Shown piece after piece: positions 42,240-51,073 of a DNA stretch of 64,000 bases (the stretch's first letter is position 1; every line of letters begins with the position of its first letter). The stretch spans positions 3,404,962 through 3,468,961 of the forward strand of contig NC_008278.1 in NCBI RefSeq assembly GCF_000058485.1. Direction: 5' to 3'. The translations under genes were made by a program, and so were the position numbers. A model generated the notes under the pieces. That model saw nothing but the letters and a program-made list of their open reading frames with translations. It did no database searches and was not told the DNA's origin. This stretch comes from Frankia alni ACN14a. GTDB taxonomy: Bacteria; Actinomycetota; Actinomycetes; Frankiales; Frankiaceae.

Positions 42240-43325
42240 ATGAACATCACGCCGCGCAGCGCCGACCGGGCGTGGGCCGACGAGGCCATCCGCAGGGTCG
42301 AGGCCGACGCCAACCGGTCCGCCGACACCCACCTGATCCCGCTGAACCTGTGGCCGGCGGACCGGGGTGTCGACGTCTACCTGAAGGACGAGTCCTCCCA
42401 CCCGACCGGCTCGCTGAAGCACCGGCTCGGGCGGTCGCTGTTCCTCTACGGGCTGTGCAACGGCTGGATCCGGGAGGGTACGACGATCGTCGAGGCGTCG
42501 TCGGGCTCCACGGCGGTCTCGGAGGCGTACTTCGCCCGCATGCTCGGGCTGCCCTTCATCGCGGTGATGCCGGCCCTGACGAACGGCCAGAAGATCGCGC
42601 TGATCGAACGCGAGCAGGGGCGATGTCATCTCGTCGAGGACGCCGGGTCGGTCTACTCGGAGGCCAGGCGTCTCGCCGAGGCCGCGGACGGGCACTACAT
42701 GGACCAGTTCACCTACGCGGAACGGGCGACGGACTGGCGCGGCAACAACAACATCGCCGAGTCGATCTTCAGTCAGATGGCGCTCGAACGCCACCCGGTT
42801 CCCCGCTGGATCGTCGTCGGAGCCGGCACCGGGGGCACCAGCGCCACGATCGGGCGGTACCTCCGATACCGCCGCCACGACACCAGGCTGTGCGTCGTCG
42901 ACCCGGAGAACTCCGTGTTCCACCGGTTCTGGTCGAGCGGGGACGGCCGGCCCCTCGCGGGCACCTCGCGCATCGAGGGGATCGGCCGCCCGCGCGTGGA
43001 GCCGAGCTTCCTGCCCGCGGTCATCGACCGGATGATCGCTGTCCCCGACGCGGCGTCCATCGCCGCCATGCGGTTGCTGGAAACGCTGACCGGCCGCAGG
43101 GCAGGCGCGTCGACCGGGACGAACCTGTGGGGCACGGTGCTGCTGGCCTGCGAGCTGGCGTCCGCGGGCCGCCACGGCAGCGTGGTCACGCTGATCTGCG
43201 ACGGCGGGGAACGGTACGCCGACACCTGCTACTCCGAGTCGTGGCTCGCGGCGGCCGGCCTCGACCCGCGGCCCTTCACCGAGATCCTCCAACGCGCCAC
43301 GGCCGCCGGCAGGTGGCCGGACTGA
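42240..43325 (+). CDS. cds1: PLP-dependent cysteine-synthase-family protein (Cds1-like)
   Basis: A 361-residue fold-type II PLP enzyme. The Schiff-base lysine is Lys60 in [11 protein letters not shown], with the phosphate loop [12 protein letters not shown] and [14 protein letters not shown] nearby. The sequence pattern matches the actinobacterial L-cysteine desulfhydrase Cds1, which releases sulfide from cysteine, better than CysK or CysM. ATG 42240 follows GAGGTGG. It shares a short divergent promoter region with mshB and overlaps the 3' end of the next, converging gene by 50 bp. Confidence 0.85.
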   Translation: MNITPRSADRAWADEAIRRVEADANRSADTHLIPLNLWPADRGVDVYLKDESSHPTGSLKHRLGRSLFLYGLCNGWIREGTTIVEASSGSTAVSEAYFARMLGLPFIAVMPALTNGQKIALIEREQGRCHLVEDAGSVYSEARRLAEAADGHYMDQFTYAERATDWRGNNNIAESIFSQMALERHPVPRWIVVGAGTGGTSATIGRYLRYRRHDTRLCVVDPENSVFHRFWSSGDGRPLAGTSRIEGIGRPRVEPSFLPAVIDRMIAVPDAASIAAMRLLETLTGRRAGASTGTNLWGTVLLACELASAGRHGSVVTLICDGGERYADTCYSESWLAAAGLDPRPFTEILQRATAAGRWPD

Positions 43326-43839
43326 CGGCGGCTGTCCTGTCACACGCCTGTCGTGCGGCGGTGATTTGTTCGCGGAGAATGTCACCATGGCCGGCGTGAC
43401 GGGCGAAATCCTCGATCAGGAGCAGGTAGACAAACCGCAGGCTGACATCGCCGGCACGGGGGTGCGCCCTGGTGTCGTCGAGCTCGAAGTCCGCGGCGAT
43501 CACGCGGGAACGCTCGCTGGCACGCTCGAACTCGGCGATCACGTCGGCCAGCGCTTCGCCGTCGGCGACGACGAAACTGCCGTCGTCACCGGTGGCGTAG
43601 CCGTCGCAGGCGGACTCGTCCAGGCCGAGCAGGGTGCGTTGGAACCAGATGCGCTCGGCGGTGGCGGCGTGTTTGATCAGCCCGATCGGTGTGGTCAGGG
43701 AGACGACCAGGCGCCGCCGTGCGTCGGTCTCGGACAGCCCTCGCGCGGTGTCGATGAGTGCTTGCCGGTTGCGGTCAAGCAGGCTCTCCAACATGAGACG
43801 TTCGGGTCCAGTGGTCAGGCGGGGCCAGATGAACATCAA
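43276..43839 (-). CDS. DinB/DUF664-family protein
   Basis: A 187-residue four-helix protein of the DinB-like superfamily. [24 protein letters not shown] and [22 protein letters not shown] carry the three histidines that bind metal in this group. Relatives include mycothiol-dependent enzymes and bacillithiol transferases, so a thiol-linked role is possible beside mshB and cds1 (inference). Its last 17 codons overlap the converging cds1 gene. Confidence 0.85.
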   Translation of the reverse strand: MMFIWPRLTTGPERLMLESLLDRNRQALIDTARGLSETDARRRLVVSLTTPIGLIKHAATAERIWFQRTLLGLDESACDGYATGDDGSFVVADGEALADVIAEFERASERSRVIAADFELDDTRAHPRAGDVSLRFVYLLLIEDFARHAGHGDILREQITAARQACDRTAAVSPATCRRPWRVGGSR

Positions 43840-44204
43840 TTGTCCAGCTTTCTGAGTCGAAAGGACATCAACAGACCGGCTCGTCGTCTTCGCCTGAACG
43901 GGACAGCGGCGATGCGCGACCCGGGTGCTTTCACCTGTCCGGCTCCGCCCGACCGAGCGCGGCGCGCAGCGTCGCCAGGTGCTCGACGGGCTCCGGTCGC
44001 GGTCGAGCTCCGTGGCGAGCCCGGCGAAGCCTGGAGCTGCACCACTTCCCGGACACGCGCAGCACGCGCAGCACGCGCGGAAGTTCCTATTGCCCGATCG
44101 GGAGGGTACCGGCCGGCCCTGCGGCTGCCGGGGGGCGGGCGACGATGGCCCCGCCGAGGTCGATGGCCTCGCCGAGGTATCCGACGCGCCCGCGGAGGCT
44201 GCGC
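43840..44204. other. 365-bp stretch with no supported gene
   Basis: Short frames exist in several directions but none has motifs. It contains a 9-bp repeat (GCACGCGCA, about 44053-44081) and, at its right end, the SD GCGGAGG for the gene at 44205. The left part may hold the promoter of the minus-strand DinB-like gene. Confidence 0.4.
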
Positions 44205-45320
44205 ATGAGTTCCCCCGTCCTCGATCTTCCCCGGGCCGGCCTACCCGCCGGGGATCCCGCCTCGTATCCCGCCGTGGATCCCGATGAGTACATCGCCGCC
44301 CTGATGCGCTGGCACTTCACCGCGTCGACGGGCAGCCCGTTCTGGCTGCGCCGGGCGCGCAGCCTCGACTTCGACCCGATCGCCGACGTGCGTACCTTCG
44401 CCGACCTGCGCCTGTTCCCGAACGTCGTGGACGAGTTCCGGGACGTGCCCGTCGAGGACCTGATCCCACGGGGCCTCACCGGCGAGGACCGGGTGATCGC
44501 CGGTGTCTACGAGAGCGGCGGCACCACCGGGTCGCCGAAGCGGTTCGTCATGTTCGACCGCTGGATGGAGTTCGCGCTCGGCTGGGACGAACACCACTAC
44601 GCCGCTGTCGGGCCGGCGAACGTGCTGGCGGTCGCCCCCAGCGGCCCACACATGTTCGGCGAGTTCGCCGCGCGCCGCGCGCGTCGCCACGACGGTCTGC
44701 GGTTCACCGTAGACCTCGACCCACGGTGGATCAAGCGGCTCATCGAGCGGGACGGGCCCGCCGCGGCGGACGCCTACGCCGAGCACATCGTCGACCAGGC
44801 CGCGCACATTCTGACCACCCAGGCGGTGGGCATCCTCATCACCACGCCCCCGCTGCTCGAACGGATGGCGCGCCGCGACGACCTCGTCGGGCTGATCCGC
44901 AAGAACGTCCGGTTCATCTGCTGGAGCGGCGCCCACATGGACGCGGACTCCCGGGAGATCTTTCAGACGGAGGTCTTCCCCGGCATCCCGCTCAAGGGCC
45001 TGTACGGCAGCACCACCATCCTCGGGATGTCCCGGGAGCGGCCGGGGGAGGGCCTCGACGGCCTCGCGCTGTTCGACCCGCCGAGCCCGTACATCGTCTT
45101 CCGGGTCGTCGATCCCGCGACCGGGCAGGACGTGGCCCTCGGTGACCGCGGGCAGGTCGTGATGAACCACCTGACCAAGTACGCCCTCATCCCGAACAAC
45201 CTCGAACGCGATCACGCCGTCGCCGCCGAGCCGCCGCCGGGCTGGCTCGGCTGTTCGGTCGCCGACGTCGGACCGGTCGCCACGTTCGACGATCATGCAG
45301 TCATCGAAGGGGTCTACTGA
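44205..45320 (+). CDS. EhpF/LuxE-like acid-activating (adenylating) enzyme
   Basis: A 371-residue ANL-superfamily member without the usual C-terminal lid. GVYESGGTTGSPKRFV is the nucleotide loop, GLYGSTTILGM the A5 motif, and GDRGQVVMNHLTKYALIPNNLERD near the end is typical of the phenazine EhpF and acyl-protein synthetase (LuxE) group. Such enzymes adenylate a carboxylic acid and hand it to a partner reductase. The next gene encodes exactly such a reductase and overlaps by one base (TGATG). ATG 44205 follows GCGGAGG. Confidence 0.82.
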   Translation: MSSPVLDLPRAGLPAGDPASYPAVDPDEYIAALMRWHFTASTGSPFWLRRARSLDFDPIADVRTFADLRLFPNVVDEFRDVPVEDLIPRGLTGEDRVIAGVYESGGTTGSPKRFVMFDRWMEFALGWDEHHYAAVGPANVLAVAPSGPHMFGEFAARRARRHDGLRFTVDLDPRWIKRLIERDGPAAADAYAEHIVDQAAHILTTQAVGILITTPPLLERMARRDDLVGLIRKNVRFICWSGAHMDADSREIFQTEVFPGIPLKGLYGSTTILGMSRERPGEGLDGLALFDPPSPYIVFRVVDPATGQDVALGDRGQVVMNHLTKYALIPNNLERDHAVAAEPPPGWLGCSVADVGPVATFDDHAVIEGVY

Positions 45321-46714
45321 TGGGCGAGGGAATCCACCTCGACGCGCTGGGGCCCGCCGGGCCCTACCGCAGCCGTAACCGCCGCCCGCTGACCTCGCTG
45401 TCCGGGGCGCAGATCGGCGAGATCAGCCAGGTGCCGTCGCTGTACGCGCGGCGCACCATCGCGGCGATGCGCGCCGCCGGGGTGCTGCCCGGCGCGCAAC
45501 GCCTCGACGCCCTGGACGCGGCGGCCGAGCTGTTCGGCTCCGCCTCGCTCGGCGGGTTCGGCCCGGACGCGTACGTGGAGCTGGTCTCCACCGCCTCGGG
45601 GGTGCCGCGCGCGGTGGTCCGCCAGTCGGTCGAGTGGATCGTGGACGTCCTGCGCTCGCAGCGTCACACGGTGGAGCTGGCGATGCCGCGGGGCGCCGTC
45701 GGCGACTGGCGTGACGAGCGGACCAGCGCGGGCTCGGCGGTGTGGGCGCGCCGCGGCGAGGTGTTCGCGGTGCACGCGGCCGGGAACACCCCGGCGGTGC
45801 ACGGGCTGTGGCCGGAGGCGCTCGCCCTGGGCTACAAGGTGGTGGTGCGCCCGTCCGCCCGCGAGCCGTACACCGCGTTCCGGCTGGTGGAGGCCCTGCG
45901 CCAGGCCGGCTTCCCACCGGCGACGGTGACACTGCTGCCGTGCGACTACGCCGTCGCCGATCTGATCATCGCCGAGGCCGACTACGCGATCGTCTACGGC
46001 GGCCAGGACGTCGTCGACAAGTACAGCGCCATCCCCACCGTGCTCACCCAGGGCCCCGGGCGTTCGAAGATCCTCGTCACGGCGGACGTCGACTGGCGGG
46101 AGAAGATCGACATCATCGCCGCCTCGGTCAGCCACCTCGGCGGTACGGCCTGCACGTGCGCGAGCGCGGTGCTCGTCGAGGGCGACCCGGAGCCGCTGGC
46201 CCGGGCGCTGGCCGAGCGGCTGGGTCGGATCCCGAGCCTGCCGGCCGACCATCCGGACGCCACCCTCACGGTGCAGCCGACCGCGTCGGTGGTCGAGGTC
46301 GACCAGTACCTGCACAAGGTCGCCGGGGACGCCCGGCCGCTGCTCGGGGGCGACACCATCGTCGACGAGCTGGCCTCCGGCGGCGCGGTGCTGCGCCCGG
46401 CCGTGCACCTGGTCGATTCCAGCAGCGCCACGCAGCTCGGCGTCGAGCTGCCCTTCCCCTGCGTCTGGGTCGGGCCGTGGCAGCCGGCGGACGGGATCGC
46501 CCCGCTGCGCGACTCGCTCGTCCTCACCGCGATGACCACCCGCGCCGAGCTGATCGACGCCCTGCTCGACGAACCGTCGATCACCAATCTCTATCTCGGC
46601 GACAATCCCACCACCTGGCTGCGCCCGGGAATTCCGCATGACGGATATCTCGGCGAGGTTCTCATGCGTACCAAGGGAATGATCCGCACATCGGTCGGAC
46701 CGAGCGTGGCCTGA
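45320..46714 (+). CDS. LuxC/EhpG-like acyl reductase (aldehyde dehydrogenase fold)
   Basis: A 464-residue aldehyde-dehydrogenase-fold protein of the acyl-CoA reductase (LuxC) group. The NAD(P) region FAVHAAGNTPAVHGLWPEAL and the nucleophile motif GGTACTCASAV (Cys278 or Cys280) are present. With the adjacent LuxE/EhpF-like activator it should reduce an activated acid to an aldehyde. In bioluminescence the substrate is a fatty acid; in griseoluteic acid synthesis it is a phenazine. Here the neighbours are fatty acid/polyketide genes, so a lipid acid is more likely (inference). Confidence 0.84.
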   Translation: MGEGIHLDALGPAGPYRSRNRRPLTSLSGAQIGEISQVPSLYARRTIAAMRAAGVLPGAQRLDALDAAAELFGSASLGGFGPDAYVELVSTASGVPRAVVRQSVEWIVDVLRSQRHTVELAMPRGAVGDWRDERTSAGSAVWARRGEVFAVHAAGNTPAVHGLWPEALALGYKVVVRPSAREPYTAFRLVEALRQAGFPPATVTLLPCDYAVADLIIAEADYAIVYGGQDVVDKYSAIPTVLTQGPGRSKILVTADVDWREKIDIIAASVSHLGGTACTCASAVLVEGDPEPLARALAERLGRIPSLPADHPDATLTVQPTASVVEVDQYLHKVAGDARPLLGGDTIVDELASGGAVLRPAVHLVDSSSATQLGVELPFPCVWVGPWQPADGIAPLRDSLVLTAMTTRAELIDALLDEPSITNLYLGDNPTTWLRPGIPHDGYLGEVLMRTKGMIRTSVGPSVA

Positions 46715-46802
46715 CCCGTCGGCGCGGACGGCGTGGTTCGCGCCGCCGCTGCGGTGGCGTCGCCGGCTCCCCGCGACCGGCGACGCCACCCACCACCGGC
46801 TC

Positions 46803-47267
46803 TCAGCTCGCGGGGGTCAGCAGGCAGGTGCAGCTTCCGTGCGCGACGAGCTTGCCGGCGGAATTGGTGACCTGAGCCTCGGCGGTCGCCGTCCGGCGCC
46901 CCACGTGAACCGTCCGCCCGACGCATTCCAGCGCCGCCGCGTCGAGATTCACCGAACGCACAAAGTTCACCTTCAGTTCCAGCGTCGTGTAGAAGACCTC
47001 GGGTGGCAGGCTCGTGTACACGGCGCTGCCCATCGCCGTGTCCATCAGCGTCGCGATGACGCCGCCGTGCACCGTGAACATCGCGTTGGCCGCGGCCGGC
47101 GACGGCTGCAGCGTCCAGACCGTCCGCCCCACCTCCAGGGTTCGCATCCGCACGCCCAGCGAGTGGCCCACGCCGACCCCCTCCGTGAGGCCGTGTTCCA
47201 GCAGTACGCGAAGGTCGTCGATGCGCTTGGTGACCTCGGCCTGCGCGCTGACGCCGTTGTGCTCCAC
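46803..47267 (-). CDS. PaaI-family hotdog thioesterase
   Basis: A 154-residue hotdog-fold protein. FTVHGGVIATLMDTAMGSAVY contains the PaaI-type active-site Asp and the HGG motif; LELKVNFVRSVN and HGSCTCLL follow. GTG 47267 has GGGAGG upstream. It is transcribed against the flanking biosynthetic genes and is divergent from the fatty acyl-AMP ligase; it may hydrolyse stray CoA thioesters of the pathway. Confidence 0.87.
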   Translation of the reverse strand: MEHNGVSAQAEVTKRIDDLRVLLEHGLTEGVGVGHSLGVRMRTLEVGRTVWTLQPSPAAANAMFTVHGGVIATLMDTAMGSAVYTSLPPEVFYTTLELKVNFVRSVNLDAAALECVGRTVHVGRRTATAEAQVTNSAGKLVAHGSCTCLLTPAS

Positions 47268-47708
47268 GGCCGCACCTCCCTGTTGTGGACGGGGCCGAAT
47301 GTCGGGACACGATATCCGCAGCGGCGGACCGGTGTCGCCGGGTCGCCGCCGCGGCAAACAACGGCCGAACTCGCGTCGACTTGGCGGTGCCGCCTGCCGG
47401 AATATCCGGTGAACCGCGACGACCGGAGGCCCGGAATTCCTTTCGCGGTAACCTTCGGTTGATTCACCGGCGCTTATTGTCCCCGGCGATGGATCGATTG
47501 GAGAGGCGGTTGTTTCGTTGACCCGCCGGCGTCGGATTGTCAGGCTTGCGGAGGCGGCATCGAGCGGGTCGGAAGTCCGGCAGAAAGGCTCCGTGCCGTC
47601 CGGTCGGGTCGGGGGAGCGTTACCGGCCGCCTGTTTTTCCCGCCCTCGCGCGGCCACGTCCGGCCACCGCAACCGCACCGGACACCTGCCCAGAACGGGA
47701 GAGCATCT
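47268..47708. other. 441-bp divergent promoter region
   Basis: It separates the minus-strand thioesterase from the long plus-strand lipid gene set. No coding sequence is convincing. CCGGAATATCCGG (about 47398-47410) is a short inverted repeat that could be an operator, and an AT-richer stretch near 47450-47490 could hold the promoter. I cannot place -35/-10 boxes with confidence. Confidence 0.4.
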
Positions 47709-49376
47709 ATGCGAGGTACGACGCTGCCCGGCGCCCTCGACGAGGCCGCGGCGACCGGGCCCGACGTCGCCGTGAGCTTCCCCTCCTCGGCCGAGCGGCT
47801 CACCCTGGCCGAACTCGCCGCCCGCACGACCGCGCTCGCCCGTGCCCTGGTCGCCGACGGTGTGGCGCCCGGGGAACGGATCGGGGTGTTCAGCCGCAAC
47901 AACGCCGACTTCGTGACCGCGGTCATCGCCGTCGGCCGGGCCGGCGCCGCCGCCTGCCCGCTGCCGCTGCCGACCTCGGCGGGTGACCTCGCCGGCTACG
48001 CCGCCCGGATCGCCGCCGTGACGAGCGCGGCCGGCGTCTCCCGCGTGCTGGTCGGGGCGGGCGCCGACGGCCTGACCCGCCGGCTCGCGCCGGTGCTGGG
48101 CGCGCTGCGGTTCGACGGCATCGCCGGGCTCACCCGATCGGCCCGCGACGGCGTGGCGCTGCCGGCCGTGTCGCCGTCCGACCTGGCCATCGTGCAGTTC
48201 ACTTCGGGCAGCACCGCCGTGCCCAAGGGCGTCGTGCTGACCCACCGCAACGTCGTGCACGGCACCGCGGCCATCGTCGACGGCATCGGGCTGGGCGACG
48301 GCGACCACGGCGCCACCTGGCTGCCGCTTTACCACGACATGGGCCTGTTCGGCGCGCTGAGCGCGATCCTCACCGCGGTGCCGATGACGATCTGGTCGCC
48401 GACGACGTTCATCAAGGACCCGGCGTCCTGGCTGCGCGCGTTCGCCGAGATCGGCGCCACCGTCGCCCCGTCGCCGAACTTCGGCTACGACGCCCTGCTG
48501 GCGGCGCTCGGCCCGGACGAGCTCGCGGGCCTGGACCTGCGCCGCTGGCGGGTGGCCCTCAACGGCGCGGAGCCGGTGAGTCCGGTCACGGTGGCGCGCT
48601 TCGGCGCGCACTTCGCCCCGGCCGGATTCGCCCCCGAGGCGATGTTCCCCGTCTACGGGATGGCCGAGGCGACCCTTGCCGTCACGTTCCCGCCCCTGGG
48701 CCGGCCGCCGGTGACGACCTGGGTCGACCGCGACCGGCTGGCCCGCGACGGCATCGCCGTGCCGGTGCCCGCGGGCGCCGCCGCGGCACGCGGGCTGGTC
48801 GGCGTCGGGCGGCCGGTGCGGGGGATGCGGCTGCGGATCGTCGACGACGAGCGCCGCACCGTCGCCGACGGCACCGTCGGGGAGATCGAGATCGCCGGCG
48901 ACGCGGTCACCGCCGGCTACCTCACCGCCGGGGGCACGCCCACGGCGATCGAGGCGGACCCGTCCGGTGAACGGTGGCTGCCGACCGGCGATCTGGGCTT
49001 CCTGCTCGCCGGCGAGCTCCACGTGAGCGGCCGGCGCAAAGAAATGATCATCGTGCGAGGGGTGAACTACTACCCCGAGGACGCCGAGGCCCTCGTCCGC
49101 GACGCCCCGGGGGTGCACCGCCGCCGGTGCGTCGCCGTCGCCGCCGCCGACACCGACGAGTCCGGAGCCGGGGTCGAGTCGCTGACCGTGATCGCCGAGA
49201 CCACCCTCGACGACGCCGCCGACCGGGTGCGGCTGGCCGCCGACCTGCGGGTCGCCGTCGGGTCCGCGCTCGGACTGGCCGAGGTGTCGGTGCGCCTGGT
49301 CGCCCCCGACGCCCTCCCGCGGACCTCGAGCGGGAAGTTCCGCCGCGCCGAGGCCCGCGACCTCGCCCGCCAGTGA
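47709..49376 (+). CDS. fatty acyl-AMP ligase (FAAL-type)
   Basis: A 555-residue ANL enzyme of the fatty acyl-AMP ligase type, which activates fatty acids as adenylates for transfer to an acyl carrier protein instead of CoA. Diagnostic segments are QFTSGSTAVPKGVVLTH, LPLYHDMGLFG, ALNGAEPVSP and YGMAEATLAV; GRRKEMIIVRGVNYYPED and LPRTSSGKFRR end the protein. A free ACP gene lies three genes downstream (50816). It is the first gene of a tightly packed run and probably supplies the starter. Confidence 0.9.
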   Translation: MRGTTLPGALDEAAATGPDVAVSFPSSAERLTLAELAARTTALARALVADGVAPGERIGVFSRNNADFVTAVIAVGRAGAAACPLPLPTSAGDLAGYAARIAAVTSAAGVSRVLVGAGADGLTRRLAPVLGALRFDGIAGLTRSARDGVALPAVSPSDLAIVQFTSGSTAVPKGVVLTHRNVVHGTAAIVDGIGLGDGDHGATWLPLYHDMGLFGALSAILTAVPMTIWSPTTFIKDPASWLRAFAEIGATVAPSPNFGYDALLAALGPDELAGLDLRRWRVALNGAEPVSPVTVARFGAHFAPAGFAPEAMFPVYGMAEATLAVTFPPLGRPPVTTWVDRDRLARDGIAVPVPAGAAAARGLVGVGRPVRGMRLRIVDDERRTVADGTVGEIEIAGDAVTAGYLTAGGTPTAIEADPSGERWLPTGDLGFLLAGELHVSGRRKEMIIVRGVNYYPEDAEALVRDAPGVHRRRCVAVAAADTDESGAGVESLTVIAETTLDDAADRVRLAADLRVAVGSALGLAEVSVRLVAPDALPRTSSGKFRRAEARDLARQ

Positions 49377-49398
49377 TCCCCGGACAGTGATCCCCGAC
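49371..49398. repeat. 14-bp direct duplication containing the stop codon
   Basis: CAGTGATCCCCGGA (49371-49384) is repeated as CAGTGATCCCCGAC (49385-49398). The first TGA is the stop of the acyl-AMP ligase. It belongs to the stop-anchored repeat class. Confidence 0.8.
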
Positions 49399-49413
49399 GG
49401 AGGTAGGCCCGCC

Positions 49414-50199
49414 ATGCACGGCTACGACGTCTTCCGCCACTACGAGCAGAAGCGCTGGACCCTCGCCGAGCTGCCGTTCGACGACATCGACCGCGACCGC
49501 GTGCGGCCCGAGTACGTCACGATGGTCAAGAGCTCGGTGATGGGGGAGGCGAACTCGATCGCCGCCCAGCACGGCTTCCTCAACGAGTTCGACGACTACG
49601 ACTTCTCGACCTTCGTGGCCGTCTGGGGCTACGAGGAGCTGCAGCACCACTTCGCGTTCCGGACCTGGCTGGACGCGGTCGGCGTGACGATGCCCGCCGC
49701 CCCCGTCGAGGCGATGCGCGCCCCCTACGCGCCGGGCACCACGCCGAGCGCGACGCTCGCCACGAACATCATCTCCGAGTTGACGGTGAACCACGTCTAC
49801 CGGTCCGTGGCGGCCTGGGTCGACGAGCCGGTCCTGCGCTCGCTGATGCTGCGCGCCAGCCGGGACGAGGCCGGACACGCCCGCGAGTTCCTGCACTACG
49901 CGCGCAGGCGGCTGGCGGCGCATCCCGGCGAGCTGCCCTCGGTGCTGGAGACGCTGTACGTCTACACCTCCGAGGCGCGGATCAAGCATCCGGTCGGGGT
50001 GTTCAAGAGCGGGCTGGCCGAGGTCGCCGACCACGAGACCATCGACACCGCGTTCGACCTGTTCCTCGCGGGCATCGCCACCGAGGGCGAACTCGACCGG
50101 CTCCAGGACAACATCCGCCGGGCCTTCGCCGCCCTGACCGGGCTGGACCTGAGCACCAACGGCCGCGTCCGCCGCCGCCTCGCCGAGGCGCTGGCATGA
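49414..50199 (+). CDS. ferritin-like di-iron oxidase/oxygenase candidate
   Basis: A 261-residue all-helical protein with two Glu...ExxH pairs: Glu45 in VMGEANS and EELQHHFAF (about 73-81), then ISELTVNH and RDEAGHAREF. This is the ligand set of ribonucleotide-reductase-like di-iron oxygenases and desaturases. ATG 49414 follows ACGGAGG, and its stop overlaps the next start (ATGA). With a second, distinct di-iron desaturase at 51969, it may carry out a different oxidation on the ACP-bound acyl chain. It is not a recognised named family to me. Confidence 0.78.
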   Translation: MHGYDVFRHYEQKRWTLAELPFDDIDRDRVRPEYVTMVKSSVMGEANSIAAQHGFLNEFDDYDFSTFVAVWGYEELQHHFAFRTWLDAVGVTMPAAPVEAMRAPYAPGTTPSATLATNIISELTVNHVYRSVAAWVDEPVLRSLMLRASRDEAGHAREFLHYARRRLAAHPGELPSVLETLYVYTSEARIKHPVGVFKSGLAEVADHETIDTAFDLFLAGIATEGELDRLQDNIRRAFAALTGLDLSTNGRVRRRLAEALA

Positions 50200-50819
50200 C
50201 CGCCCCCGAGCTGCCCTGGGCGGTCCTGGCCGACTACCGCTGCTTCGGCTGCTCGCCGCACAACCCCCACGGCCTCGCGCTGGAGTTCGACGAGCATCCC
50301 GAGGGCCTGCAGGCCGTCTTCGAACTCGGCCGCAGCTACGAGTCGTACCCGGGGGTCGTCCACGGCGGGCTGCTCGGCGTCGTCTGCGACGAGACGATGG
50401 GCAACCTCATCGTCGTGCGCACCGGGCTGGTGGCCTTCACCGTCAGCATGCGGATGCGCTACCTCGCCCCGGTCGCCACCGGGCACGGCTACACCTGCGT
50501 GGCCCGCCTCACCGCCGGCGCGGACGCCGGTTCGCCCCTGATCGGCGCGACCGCGGAGATCGTCGACGCCGACGGCGTCCCGGTCGTCACCGCGTCCGCG
50601 ACCTACCGCAACGTCCCCTTCGGCACCGCCCGGGACCGCATCGCCCTGACCAACTCCGAGGCCGACCGCCTCCACCAGGCGATGTCCCCTGCTCCGGCGA
50701 TGTCCCCTGCTCCGGCGATGTCCCCTGCTCCGGCGATGTCCCCTGCTCCGGCGCTGTCCACCGTCCCGGGGCCGTCCGCCACCGCGGACGTCCCCGTCCC
50801 CGCTGAGGAGACCCCGTGA
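50196..50819 (+). CDS. PaaI/hotdog thioesterase with repetitive C-terminus
   Basis: The 207-residue protein has a hotdog fold in residues 10-150 (CFGCSPHNPHGLALEF, SYPGVVHGGLLGVVCDETMGNL, VSMRMRYLAPV). The C-terminus is a Met-Ser-Pro-Ala-Pro-Ala repeat from four identical 18-bp copies (50679-50750). It overlaps the preceding and following genes by 4 bp each and is clearly in the operon. It could release or edit acyl-ACP thioesters. Confidence 0.85.
   Translation: MTAPELPWAVLADYRCFGCSPHNPHGLALEFDEHPEGLQAVFELGRSYESYPGVVHGGLLGVVCDETMGNLIVVRTGLVAFTVSMRMRYLAPVATGHGYTCVARLTAGADAGSPLIGATAEIVDADGVPVVTASATYRNVPFGTARDRIALTNSEADRLHQAMSPAPAMSPAPAMSPAPAMSPAPALSTVPGPSATADVPVPAEETP
50679..50750. repeat. 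four exact 18-bp tandem copies within a coding region
   Basis: GCGATGTCCCCTGCTCCG is repeated four times and translates as AMSPAP. It lies in the unstructured tail of the thioesterase and is likely variable in copy number. Confidence 0.92.
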
Positions 50820-51073
50820 CCACCGACGCCGACATCCTCCGGCAGATCACCGAGATCGTCGCCCGGGAGCTCGCCGTGCCCGCCGAGTCCCTTGCCGCCG
50901 ACACCGACCTGCGGGCCATCGAGGGCGCCGACTCCGTCCGGCTGCTGCGGGTCGTCGCCAGGGTCGAGCAGACCTGGGACGTCGAGCTGGACGACGAGGA
51001 TGTCTTCACCGTCTCTTCCGTCTCCGAGCTGGCCGCGGTCGTCGGCACGGCGCTGCAGGTGAAGGCGGCATGA
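50816..51073 (+). CDS. free acyl carrier protein
   Basis: An 85-residue acidic helical protein with the phosphopantetheine site Ser40 in EGADSVRLLR. This differs slightly from the usual DSL motif. GTG 50816 overlaps the thioesterase stop (GTGA). As a stand-alone carrier beside a fatty acyl-AMP ligase, desaturase and P450, it probably holds the chain during tailoring. It is distinct from the tandem ACPs in the synthase at 59331. Confidence 0.88.
   Translation: MTTDADILRQITEIVARELAVPAESLAADTDLRAIEGADSVRLLRVVARVEQTWDVELDDEDVFTVSSVSELAAVVGTALQVKAA

Noticed and set aside
44205-46714. Bioluminescence (lux) operon
   Set aside because: LuxE/LuxC-like genes are present but no luciferase luxA/luxB or acyl transferase luxD; the LLM protein at 15870 is distant and of another subfamily.
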